Part shown: piece by piece, positions 18,392 to 26,680 of the stretch
Layout: the number at the start of each line of letters is the position of its first letter
How positions within the stretch are numbered: position 1 is the stretch's first letter
From: Dorea longicatena
GTDB taxonomy: Bacteria; Bacillota; Clostridia; Lachnospirales; Lachnospiraceae
Reading direction: 5' to 3'
NCBI RefSeq assembly: GCF_025150085.1
Contig: NZ_CP102280.1
Span: 2,305,001-2,369,000, forward strand
DNA length: 64,000 bases
Notes under the pieces: model-generated
What the model saw: the letters and a program-made list of their open reading frames with translations, nothing else
Told to the model about the DNA's origin: nothing
The model's database searches: none
Position numbers and translations under genes: made by a program

Positions 18392-19711
18392 CTACTGGTT
18401 AATCTGATAATTTCCATCCGAATCAGCCTGTATATGCGATGCATAAAATGTCTCTACCGCTTTCACCATATACTCCGTGTCCTTTACACCGGCCGTCTCA
18501 TAGGCCGAGTGCATGGCAAGCTGCGGTAATCCAATATCCACTGTATTCATTGACACCTGCGTCATCGCAATATTCCCCAATGTACTTCCCCCGGCCTCAT
18601 CCGAACGATTAGCAAAATACTGTAATGGTACGCCTGCTTTTTCGCAGATCATCCTGAATACTGCCACACTGACCGCATCACTCGTATATTTCTGTCCGGC
18701 ATGTGATTTGATCACAATGCCGTCATTCATATAGACGCAGTTTGTCGCATCCGTCTTCTGCCTGTAATTCGGATGTACCGCATGGGCATTGTCACAGCTC
18801 AGCATAAAGCTTCCTGCTACTGCACGGTGAAATTCCTCTTCGTTCTTTCCAAGTGCTTTGTTCATCCGCCACAATACATCATAAAGAAATGTAGATGCAG
18901 CTCCCTGTTTTGTTCCCGAACCCACTTCTTCGTTATCAAAACAGGCATAGACATTGATATTCTGTTCATTTTCCGCTGCCAGGAATCCTTTCATAGATGT
19001 AAATGCACACTGCAGATCATCCAGTCTCGGACACCCGATAAATTCACGGTTGCTTCCCCATCTGACCGCTCCCATACGGTTATACAAGAACAGATCCATG
19101 CCATAGATATCCGTATCTTTTAATCCCAATTCTTCTGCAACTAAGGATCTTACCTCTCCTTGTTCTTTCACGCTTCCCGATAATACCGGTAACATATCAA
19201 TCTGTTTATTAACAGCTCTTCCTTCATTCACTTTCCGGTCCATATGAATTGCAAGACTCGGTATCATCAGAAGATCTCTGTCCACCTTCACAAGTCTGGT
19301 TTCGATTCTTTCCCCATTCTTAACCATAACTCTTCCGGCCAGTGACAATGGTCTGTCGAACCATGTCTGGCAGATCATACCGCCGTAACCTTCGGTATTC
19401 AGTACCGTATATTTCTTTGCAACCTCAATCTCCGCATTTTCTTTCAGTTTAAATGCCGGCGAATCACTGTGTGATGCTGTCACATGGAAACTGTAGTTGT
19501 CCAGTTCTTTTCCGGCTTTTACTGCAATGATACTGGAATTATTTCTTGTTACATAGTATCTTTTCCCAGGTTTGACCTTCCACTTTTCTGACTCTTTTAA
19601 TTCTTCGAATCCTTCCTGCTTCAGGATCTCTTTTAATTCTGCAACCGCATGAAATGCTGTCGGTGCATGTTCTATAAATGTTGTCAGTTCTGATATGATA
19701 TTTATTTCCAT
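18392..19711 (-). CDS. M18 aminopeptidase (ApeB/DNPEP type)
   Basis: 439 aa from the preferred start. M18 signatures: HVTASHSDSPAFKLKEN (metal His), NEEVGSGTKQGA (catalytic Glu), MLSCDNAHAVHPNY and MHSAYETAGVKDT near the end. This form, with FIEHAPTAFHAV at the start, matches the aspartyl-aminopeptidase branch. It is distinct from the other M18 enzyme in the window, so the genome has both branches side by side. The start at 19711 has AGAGG 6 bases upstream; a 15-codon upstream extension lacks support. Confidence 0.9.
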   Translation of the reverse strand: MEINIISELTTFIEHAPTAFHAVAELKEILKQEGFEELKESEKWKVKPGKRYYVTRNNSSIIAVKAGKELDNYSFHVTASHSDSPAFKLKENAEIEVAKKYTVLNTEGYGGMICQTWFDRPLSLAGRVMVKNGERIETRLVKVDRDLLMIPSLAIHMDRKVNEGRAVNKQIDMLPVLSGSVKEQGEVRSLVAEELGLKDTDIYGMDLFLYNRMGAVRWGSNREFIGCPRLDDLQCAFTSMKGFLAAENEQNINVYACFDNEEVGSGTKQGAASTFLYDVLWRMNKALGKNEEEFHRAVAGSFMLSCDNAHAVHPNYRQKTDATNCVYMNDGIVIKSHAGQKYTSDAVSVAVFRMICEKAGVPLQYFANRSDEAGGSTLGNIAMTQVSMNTVDIGLPQLAMHSAYETAGVKDTEYMVKAVETFYASHIQADSDGNYQINQ

Positions 19712-19840
19712 TATATTCCTCTTCATCTTCCGTTTTGTTCCGTTCCTGTCTGACAAATGTAAACGGTTCTTTACTGTACTTCCCCATAATACAGCAGATC
19801 GTCATTACAAACAAGCACCAACCGCCAAAGAAATCCCTGT

Positions 19841-21058
19841 TTATTTTGCAAACATACCAACGATATCTTTTACCATCACAACAGCTTTATCCATTCCTTC
19901 TACTGTAATGTGCTCATATACCCCGTGGAATGCATATCCGCCGGTTCCAAGATTCGGACAAGGAAGCCCTTTGAAGCTTAATCTTGCACCATCCGTTCCC
20001 CCGCGGATCGGCGCAACATCTGGAACGATATCCGCATTTTCTGCGGCCTTCTTTGCATATTCAATGAGCTGCATGCATGGTTCGATCTTCTCACGCATAT
20101 TGTAATAGGATTCTACGATCTCAATTTCAACCGTTCCTGCTCCATACTTTTCATTCAGACTGCCTGCGATCTCCTGCATTTTTGATGCTCTTGCATGGAA
20201 TCCGTCTGTATCAAAGTCACGGATAAAATACTTCATCTTTGTCTCTGTAACATTTCCATGAAAGCTTACCAGATGATAGAATCCTTCGTACCCTTCCGTT
20301 GTCTCCGGCCTTTCTGATACCGGCAGCATCTGGTGGAATTCTGTTCCAATCGTCTGTGAATTCACCAATACATCTTTTGCAGTTCCTGTATGTACACTGA
20401 CACCATGGATCGTGATAAATGCTGTAGATGCATTGAAGTTCTCATACTGGATCTCACCTTCGGCGCTTCCATCTAAAGTATATCCGTAATCTGCTCCGAA
20501 TCCTTCTACATCGAAATGCTTTGCTCCCCTTGCAATCTCTTCATCCGGTGTGAATCCGATACAGATCTTTCCATGTGGAAGTCCTTCTTTCAGAATCTCA
20601 TCTACGACAGTCAGCACTTCTGCAATTCCGGCTTTGTCATCCGCGCCCAGAAGTGTTGTTCCGTCTGTCGTGATCAATGTCCGTCCCTTTAAATCTGCCA
20701 GATATGGAAATTCTTCTACTTTGATCGTCTTTCCACTTGTTCCAAGTACTACGTCTTTGCCATCGTAATTCTCGATGATCTGCGGATGAATATTGTCTCC
20801 CGGCGCATCCGGTGCTGTATCCATATGCGCGATCAGTCCCAGTGCCGGTGCATTTTCACATCCCAGTGTTGCAGGAACAGATCCGTATACATATCCTTTC
20901 TCATCCACTCTTGCATCTTCAATTCCCAGTTCTTTCATCTCTTCCACCAGTAACTCTGCAAGTACCAGTTCCCTGTCTGCCGATGGAACCGTCTCGCTCG
21001 TCTCATCACTTGTCGTCCATACAGACACATACTTTAAAAATCTTTCGTAAGCTTTCAT
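19841..21058 (-). CDS. pepT: Peptidase T (tripeptide aminopeptidase)
   Basis: 405 aa, M20B zinc peptidase. Metal-site motifs are GLIAHMDTAPDAPG, LLGADDKAGIAE, GFTPDEEIARGAKHFD and TDGARLSFKG. It removes the N-terminal residue of tripeptides in the cytoplasm. Its presence with POT and two M18 enzymes suggests a pathway from imported peptides to amino acids. GAGGAAG lies just before the ATG at 21058; a longer frame from 21103 has no ribosome site. Confidence 0.95.
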   Translation of the reverse strand: MKAYERFLKYVSVWTTSDETSETVPSADRELVLAELLVEEMKELGIEDARVDEKGYVYGSVPATLGCENAPALGLIAHMDTAPDAPGDNIHPQIIENYDGKDVVLGTSGKTIKVEEFPYLADLKGRTLITTDGTTLLGADDKAGIAEVLTVVDEILKEGLPHGKICIGFTPDEEIARGAKHFDVEGFGADYGYTLDGSAEGEIQYENFNASTAFITIHGVSVHTGTAKDVLVNSQTIGTEFHQMLPVSERPETTEGYEGFYHLVSFHGNVTETKMKYFIRDFDTDGFHARASKMQEIAGSLNEKYGAGTVEIEIVESYYNMREKIEPCMQLIEYAKKAAENADIVPDVAPIRGGTDGARLSFKGLPCPNLGTGGYAFHGVYEHITVEGMDKAVVMVKDIVGMFAK

Positions 21059-21195
21059 CTTACTTCCTCGCTTTCTGCATTTCTTAACTTTATTGTAAAT
21101 CATTCTTTTATAAATGTATAATGGTGAATGTCGACAATTTAATGTTCTTAATTTTGTTATATTTTTCCCGGGATTTATGTTAAAATTCTTTTAGG

Positions 21196-21253
21196 TGCTC
21201 TGATATCAGATCTCCTGATATTCATTCTGATATTAGATGCTCTGACAACAGAT
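21196..21253. repeat. Direct repeats in the pepT / phosphodiesterase divergent promoter
   Basis: TGCTCTGATATCAGAT (21196-21211) and TGCTCTGACAACAGAT (21238-21253) match at 14 of 16 positions, with further CTGATATT copies between. They sit just upstream of the phosphodiesterase and may be an operator. Confidence 0.4.
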
Positions 21254-21285
21254 ACTTATATAATATCAAAGTGAGGTATATACAT

Positions 21286-21819
21286 ATGAAATTAATGATT
21301 GCATCCGATATCCACGGCTCTGCTTACTACTGCCGTAAAATGCTTGACGCTTACAAACGTGAAGGTGCTGACCGCCTTCTTCTTCTCGGAGACATCCTTT
21401 ATCACGGTCCGCGTAATGACCTGCCAAAGGATTACAATCCAAAGGAAGTCATTGCCATGTTAAATCCTATGAAACAGGAGCTGCTCTGTGTCCGTGGTAA
21501 CTGCGACACGGAAGTAGATCAGATGGTACTGGAATTCCCGATTCTTGCCGACTACTGCTTCCTTGAAATTGACGGGCGCACCATCTTCGCTTCTCACGGA
21601 CATCATCACAATCCAAAGAATCCTCCGATGTTGAAAAAAGGAGATATTCTTCTGAATGGTCATACACACATTCCTGCAAATGAAGATATGGGGGATTTTA
21701 TCTATATGAATCCAGGTTCTGTATCAATTCCTAAGGAAGGTTCTGCTCATGGATATATGATCTGCGAGGGCGGCAAATTCACCTGGAAGGATCTGGACGG
21801 AAATATCGTTGGGATTTAA
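21286..21819 (+). CDS. yfcE: YfcE-type metallophosphodiesterase
   Basis: 177 aa. Calcineurin-like phosphoesterase motifs in order: SDIHGS, LLGDILYHGPRN, VRGNCDTEVD, SHGHHHNP and NGHTHIP. Length and motifs match E. coli YfcE, a manganese-dependent phosphodiesterase without a firmly known substrate. A GTG five codons upstream is in frame but overlaps the GAGG ribosome site, so the ATG at 21286 is used. The large hairpin element A follows 5 bases after the stop. Confidence 0.85.
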   Translation: MKLMIASDIHGSAYYCRKMLDAYKREGADRLLLLGDILYHGPRNDLPKDYNPKEVIAMLNPMKQELLCVRGNCDTEVDQMVLEFPILADYCFLEIDGRTIFASHGHHHNPKNPPMLKKGDILLNGHTHIPANEDMGDFIYMNPGSVSIPKEGSAHGYMICEGGKFTWKDLDGNIVGI

Positions 21820-21824
21820 TTTAG

Positions 21825-22073
21825 AAGGCATGACTACCCGGACCTGCATAAAAAGTAGGAAGCCGTTCCTGTTCAGGTTCCGTCGGTGGGAAATACTAAA
21901 GCGTCAAAATTATGCTAAAAACGGGCTTCCGAAATTTGCAACTCGCCATTCGGCTCAAACAGGCAAATTTCGAAAACCCAACGCATAATTTTGACGCTTA
22001 ACTATTTCCAACACCTTCTTCACATTCACAGGAACGGCTTCCTACTTTTTATTCCGTGGATATCAAATGCCTT
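21825..22073. ncRNA. Large structured hairpin element A
   Basis: About 250 bases forming one long imperfect hairpin. A perfect 25-bp outer helix (21848-21872 with 22028-22052), a perfect 15-bp middle helix (21901-21915 with 21983-21997) and a 10-bp apical helix (21930-21939 with 21963-21972) surround a loop with GCTCAAAC (GTTTGAGC on the minus strand). Internal loops carry TGTTCAGGTTCC on one side and TGTGAATGTG (minus strand) on the other, giving tandem G-A mismatches. Element B shares all these loops but has different helix sequences. It lies in the 3' region of yfcE and could also act as its terminator. Whether it works as RNA or DNA is not known. Confidence 0.6.
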
Positions 22074-22203
22074 AAGAATGAAACCTGCTAAGAAAAGTCA
22101 ATAATTATTTTTATCTTTTTTATTTTCTGTCACAAAATATATTTGCGTACCACAAATAGACTGTCTGATTGGCAGTCTAAAAAATTATTTATTTTATATA
22201 AGA

Positions 22204-23406
22204 TTATATATTTTTATATAGTTCGGTTACTCGAGCATAATAAATGCGTAAAAACTTATTTAATCCGGCTATCTTTGCTGATTTTTTACTTTTACCTTCT
22301 GATTCCTTTTTTACAACATATCGGTAAACCGGATCTTCTGGCCTGGAACGCATTTTTAAACTTCTCATTGTTTCGTATCCTACTTTGCGCAATGATGCTG
22401 AACCACGTTTCGAGATTTTCCTATTACAACCTACAAATTGGCCAGATTCATACGGTGGTGGATCAATTCCTGCGAATGCAACCAATGCCTTCCCGTTGCG
22501 AAATCTGCGAACATCTCCTATTTCTGCAATTAACTTTGGGGCTAATGTATTTCCCACTCCACCCATTTCTCTTACAACCGAATATTCTGGCAAAGTCTTG
22601 GCTATTTCCTGCATCCGTGATAAAATTAGACCAAGGGTTGCATCAACTTCCTTGAGCACCCGAACTGCTTCAGTCACCAGCATTTTGACCGATGAGGTTT
22701 CTGAAGGTAATGTGGGAATACTTTCCTGAGCCAGGGTGTATATAACTTTGGCTTTTTCCTGGCTTGGGACGTATTTCTTTTCTTTTGCCCAAAGTATATA
22801 CTTTTCAGTAAATTCCTGTTCAGACATAGATGTTATTACATCATAATGCCAAAAACGTTCCACAAAATCACTTCTTTTATCTTTCCGATTTGTTTCATTC
22901 CAACTTGCAAGAAGATTCTTTATTCCAGGCATGGTCAAATCTAAAAGATGGGTCAATTCAGCGAGAGATAAAAGATGAAGCTTCATATAATGCCGATATT
23001 GCTGTCCAAGCAACTTCAACTCTTCATAAATCACTCCAGAAATTTGAAATTCTTTCATTTTAAACCAATGATCAATTCCATAATTAGCAATGATACGGGA
23101 ATCAATCTTGTCGGTTTTGGCTTTTCGCAGACTTTCGTTACGATAACTTTTCATAAGATACGGATTAATTACAGAAACAAAAAATCCTTTTTCCTGTAAA
23201 TATGTAAGAACTGGAAGATGATAAATTCCGGTTGCTTCCATAACGATTTTGACTTCATCATTTAGTCTGAAAAGCATGGAAGATAATTCGCTTAAATCCT
23301 TTTGGGTATGGGTAATATTGAAAGGCTTACTAACAATCTCTCCATATGGTTTCAAAATACATACTGTACTTTTCCCTTTTGATACATCAATTCCTACGCT
23401 GATCAT
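22204..23406 (-). CDS. IS110-family transposase (DEDD recombinase)
   Basis: 400 aa. RuvC-like N-terminal domain with candidate catalytic Asp7 (GIDVSK), Glu57 (MEATG), Asp99 and Asp102 (KTDKIDSR). The C-terminal Transposase_20 domain has MGGVGNTLAPKLIAEIGD, AFAGIDP and the serine-bearing ESGQFVG...ISKRGSASLRK stretch. Length is normal and the frame is intact, so it is probably active. AAAGGAG lies 6 bases before the ATG. IS110 transposases act with an RNA (bridge RNA) from the noncoding end next to the gene. Confidence 0.95.
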   Translation of the reverse strand: MISVGIDVSKGKSTVCILKPYGEIVSKPFNITHTQKDLSELSSMLFRLNDEVKIVMEATGIYHLPVLTYLQEKGFFVSVINPYLMKSYRNESLRKAKTDKIDSRIIANYGIDHWFKMKEFQISGVIYEELKLLGQQYRHYMKLHLLSLAELTHLLDLTMPGIKNLLASWNETNRKDKRSDFVERFWHYDVITSMSEQEFTEKYILWAKEKKYVPSQEKAKVIYTLAQESIPTLPSETSSVKMLVTEAVRVLKEVDATLGLILSRMQEIAKTLPEYSVVREMGGVGNTLAPKLIAEIGDVRRFRNGKALVAFAGIDPPPYESGQFVGCNRKISKRGSASLRKVGYETMRSLKMRSRPEDPVYRYVVKKESEGKSKKSAKIAGLNKFLRIYYARVTELYKNI

Positions 23407-23448
23407 AATATACTCCTTTTCTTTTTATAGAATTGCAGTTGTTTATCC

Positions 23449-23629
23449 CATCTACACTTATTATGATTCAGTTTAGTTCGTTACGCGAAAGCTCCTGCGA
23501 GTTTCAACCTGCTTAAATGAATGTTTATAATAAGGGGATGGCTGACGGTTTCATTCACGGATGTGAAAATCCTAATGGCAATATGTCATACCAACTACTT
23601 CCCTTATTATAATAAAATAAGTGTAGATG
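23449..23629 (-). ncRNA. Probable bridge RNA of the IS110 element
   Basis: About 180 bases just upstream of the transposase, closed by a perfect 14-bp helix CATCTACACTTATT / AATAAGTGTAGATG. Inside is a second perfect 12-bp helix TTATAATAAGGG / CCCTTATTATAA closing a loop of about 64 bases, then a smaller stem-loop region before the closing helix. Size, place and two-loop design match the bridge RNAs described for IS110 elements. A TATAAT sequence lies at its upstream edge on the minus strand. Loop-to-target pairing was not established. Confidence 0.55.
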
Positions 23630-23690
23630 TTAGAGTTAATTCCTCTCTAACAACTACACTTTTATGGTACTAAATGGCAATTGCGTAACG

Positions 23691-23830
23691 GTTGTGACAG
23701 CGGAAGGTTACAGTAATCAGCTGTCATTAGCGGATTTTCAAGGCTTTTGACAAGATTGTGTACCGTAGTGGACTACACCAGGTTATAGTTCCGGGTATTT
23801 CATTTCTTAACATCCGCTGCCAGTCACGAC
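23691..23830. other. Structured intergenic segment next to element B
   Basis: Closed by GTTGTGACAGCGGA (23691-23704) with TCCGCTGCCAGTCACGAC (23813-23830, one internal bulge). The interior has small helices such as GTAG-TGGA-CTAC and CAG-CTGTCA / TGACA. No open frame. It ends exactly where element B begins. It may be the outer IS end, part of a larger RNA with B, or host sequence. Confidence 0.35.
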
Positions 23831-24027
23831 TTGAAGGAAACAATAGATAAGGATTATTGTGAATGTGGAATGCCGTTAGAAACAGTTAGAGAGTCGGAAT
23901 CACCGTTAAAGGAACGAAGCGAACGAGTTTGAGCGTAGTTCCTTTGCTTTTAGGTGATTCTGACTCTCTTAGTGTTTCTTATGGTATGGAACCTGAACAA
24001 GAAGCCTTATCTATTGTTTCCTTCAAG
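23830..24027. ncRNA. Large structured hairpin element B
   Basis: About 198 bases. A perfect 23-bp outer helix (23830-23852 with 24005-24027), a 17-bp middle helix with one wobble (23888-23904 with 23953-23969) and an apical helix AAAGGAAC / GTTCCTTT close a loop with GTTTGAGC. TGTGAATGTG (23858-23867) faces GGAACCTGAACA (23988-23999), as in element A. It is inverted relative to A, so each lies in the same orientation relative to the gene ending beside it (the P-type ATPase here). Its function is unknown. Confidence 0.6.
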
Positions 24028-24072
24028 GACTGAGAGGCCGCTTCCCAGTTAATAAATGAAATCCCAATCGAC

Positions 24073-26511
24073 TTATTCTTCTCTATGCCTTATCTTCCGA
24101 TATCCTTTCTGCAATCCTCTTACCAAAAGTGTCAGGTATCGCAGTACTGCCTCGGTTGCAATCGAGAATACTACGAATAACATGATACACTTCGTTGACA
24201 TTCCCGTAATTGCGAATAATTTCGGCAGGAAGATGATACATAAGATACAGCCGGTCAGGCATCCTCCCCAGACTACACCGCGGAAGATATTGACCGGTTT
24301 ACAGATATTGAACAGGATGATGAATCCTACGATCAGAAGCAACATCGTTGCTGCTGTCGAGATATCTGTAGTATTTACATCAAATGTCTTACCGAATACG
24401 ACCAGTGCGCCGACCATTAGTACATCGGTCAGGCCTGCCGGCAATGCCTTCAGGAATACATTGGTCAGGAAATGTCCCTGTATTCTTTCTTTATTTGGCT
24501 GGAACGCCAGGAAGAATCCAGGTACTCCGATCGTAAACATGCTAATCAGCGATATCTGGGATGGTTCCATCGGATAGGTAATCATCAGCACTACGGAGAA
24601 TAGGGACAACAGGAAGGAGAAGATATTCTTCACCAGGAACAGACTGGCTGAACGCTGGATATTATTAACCACCCGTCTTCCTTCCATTACTACCGACGGC
24701 ATACATGCAAAGTTGGACTCCAGTAATACCACCTGCGAAGCCTGTACTGCCGCGTCACTTCCGGATGCCATGGCTACACTACAGTCGGCATCTTTCAATG
24801 CCAGTACGTCGTTGACACCGTCTCCGGTCATTGCTACTGTCTTGCCCTGGTCTTTAAGGGCGTGTACGAATTTACGTTTCTGATCCGGTGTTACACGTCC
24901 GAATACTGTATAATTGGCAACCGCATCTGCAATCTCTGCATCACTGTGAAGAGTCGCTGCATCGACATAACGGTCTGCATTTGCAATTCCGGCTTCTTTT
25001 GCCACTTCAGAAACGGTCAGGGGATTATCTCCGGATATAACTTTCACTTCTACACCCTGCTCTGCAAAGTAAGCAAATGTCTCCGGTGCTTCTTTTCGGA
25101 TTGGATTGGCAAGAAGGACATATCCAAGCGGCGTTACCTTGCCGGTCAGTGCTTTTCCGTCCAGTTCTCCGTCATACGTACCGAATACCAGCACACGGTT
25201 TCCTTTTCCTGCATACCCTTCAATCTCTTCTTTATATTCATCAAAATCATCTCTCAGCACGAATTCCGGTGCTCCAAGTACATGTACTTCCTCTTCGTAT
25301 GTGACACCACTGTATTTGGTTGCAGATGTAAACGGAGTTACAGACCCGGCCTTCTTTCCTGTTCCTTCTTTAAAATATTCTTTTAATGCCTCCATAGTGA
25401 TGTTATCACTGCTCATTGCTTTCGCAAAATCACCAAGCATTTTCGGAAGTTCCGGCATTTCATCTTTTTTATAATTGGATGTCGGAACCACATCCTTTAC
25501 ACTCATGTTTGTCTCTGTAATCGTTCCGGTCTTATCAACGCAAAGCACATTAACTCTTGCGAGGGTCTCAATACTCTTCATATCGTGAAGTAAAACCTTC
25601 TGTTTTGCCAGACGCATTGCACTGACTGCCATTGCTACACTCGCAAGAAGGTATAACCCTTCCGGAATCATACCGATCACAGCCGCCACCATAGAAGTAA
25701 TACTGCTTCGGAATGGATCTCCGTTAAAGAAGAAGCTCTGCACGAACAGTATAATTCCGATTGGGATCAATGCGATACCGACAAATTTTACCAGTTTGTC
25801 AAGTGAACGGATCATTTCTGACTGCTCACCTTTCTGCATTGCTTTTGCTTCCAGTGTCAGTTTGGAAATGTAGGAATCCACACCTACTGCATCCAGTCTT
25901 GCATGACATTCTCCTGCCACAATAAAGCTTCCCGACATCAGATGATCTCCCGGATTCTTGGTAATCTCATCTGATTCTCCTGTCAAAAGAGATTCATTGA
26001 CCTGCACACTTCCATGTACCACTTCTGCATCAGCACAGACCTGATTTCCTGCTTTAAAGATTACAATATCATCCAGAACCAGACTCTCCGAATTGACCCG
26101 TGAAGTCTTTCCGTCTCTGACCACTGTTGCATGTGGTGCATTTAGCATATTTAATTTTTCCAGTGTCTTTTTGGAACGGATTTCCTGTATGATACCGATC
26201 AGTGTATTAAAAATGATGACCGGAAGGAATGTCAGGTTGCGGAACGAGCCCACAATTATCAGAAGGATCGCCAGAACCAGAAAGATCAGATTAAAATATG
26301 TAAATACATTTTCCTTAATGATTTCTTCCGTTGTCTGCGCCGGAGGATCGACTGATATGTTACCCCACCCGTCACGCCTGTGTTCTTCTGCCTGCGCCGA
26401 CGTCAGGCCTTCCTCATAATCCGGCTCGTATCTGGTTGTCGGTGTACGTTCTATTTCATAATCACAGGCTTCTTCCTGCAGTTTTCGTTTTCGCCTGTCG
26501 TTTTTTTTCAT
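24073..26511 (-). CDS. P-type cation-transporting ATPase (CtpE-like)
   Basis: 812 aa integral membrane pump. Visible in order: actuator motif VNESLLTGES, membrane PEGL motif (GMIPEGLYLLASVAMA), phosphorylation site DKTGTIT, hinge MTGDGVNDVLALKDADCSVAM, and C-terminal membrane spans. No N-terminal heavy-metal domain or CPC motif is present, so it is not a Cu/Cd pump. Overall form suggests the CtpE-like branch linked to calcium; ion specificity is inferred. AAGGAGG lies 6 bases before the ATG at 26511; an 8-codon upstream extension overlaps that site. Confidence 0.85.
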   Translation of the reverse strand: MKKNDRRKRKLQEEACDYEIERTPTTRYEPDYEEGLTSAQAEEHRRDGWGNISVDPPAQTTEEIIKENVFTYFNLIFLVLAILLIIVGSFRNLTFLPVIIFNTLIGIIQEIRSKKTLEKLNMLNAPHATVVRDGKTSRVNSESLVLDDIVIFKAGNQVCADAEVVHGSVQVNESLLTGESDEITKNPGDHLMSGSFIVAGECHARLDAVGVDSYISKLTLEAKAMQKGEQSEMIRSLDKLVKFVGIALIPIGIILFVQSFFFNGDPFRSSITSMVAAVIGMIPEGLYLLASVAMAVSAMRLAKQKVLLHDMKSIETLARVNVLCVDKTGTITETNMSVKDVVPTSNYKKDEMPELPKMLGDFAKAMSSDNITMEALKEYFKEGTGKKAGSVTPFTSATKYSGVTYEEEVHVLGAPEFVLRDDFDEYKEEIEGYAGKGNRVLVFGTYDGELDGKALTGKVTPLGYVLLANPIRKEAPETFAYFAEQGVEVKVISGDNPLTVSEVAKEAGIANADRYVDAATLHSDAEIADAVANYTVFGRVTPDQKRKFVHALKDQGKTVAMTGDGVNDVLALKDADCSVAMASGSDAAVQASQVVLLESNFACMPSVVMEGRRVVNNIQRSASLFLVKNIFSFLLSLFSVVLMITYPMEPSQISLISMFTIGVPGFFLAFQPNKERIQGHFLTNVFLKALPAGLTDVLMVGALVVFGKTFDVNTTDISTAATMLLLIVGFIILFNICKPVNIFRGVVWGGCLTGCILCIIFLPKLFAITGMSTKCIMLFVVFSIATEAVLRYLTLLVRGLQKGYRKIRHREE

Positions 26512-26642
26512 AGAGTTCCTCCTTATCAGCTGCATTCTACTGTTACATTCTGATTTTATCTATTATTTGTATTTAGTATACACCAGAATATGCCAATATT
26601 GTATTAACACTTTATGAATTCTGTATGTATTTTTGCTGAAAA

Positions 26643-26670
26643 TGCAGTTCACATCTTCATGTAAACTGCA
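26643..26670 (-). terminator. Intrinsic terminator of the RNase H gene
   Basis: Minus strand TGCAGTTTACAT pairs with ATGTGAACTGCA around a 4-base loop, followed by TTTTC, 11 bases after the RNase H stop. Confidence 0.7.
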
Positions 26671-26680
26671 TCTGCTTCCT

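Larger units (their letters stand above)
22100..23670 (-). mobile_element. IS110-family insertion sequence (ends approximate)
   Basis: One transposase gene with noncoding ends. IS110 members usually lack terminal inverted repeats and clear target duplications, so the ends are estimated from structure, not seen directly. The long noncoding side is upstream of the transposase, as in the IS110 group. It sits between two homologous hairpin elements in the space between convergent yfcE and the P-type ATPase. Confidence 0.65.

Noticed and set aside
21825..24027. Hairpin elements A and B as integron attC sites
   Set aside because: They are imperfect palindromes, but lack the paired RYYYAAC/GTTRRRY core boxes in the right places, there is no integrase, and conserved loops do not fit attC design.
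21825..24027. A and B as flanking copies of a composite transposon
   Set aside because: They carry no transposase and lie on the 3' sides of the two host genes rather than at defined ends with target duplications.
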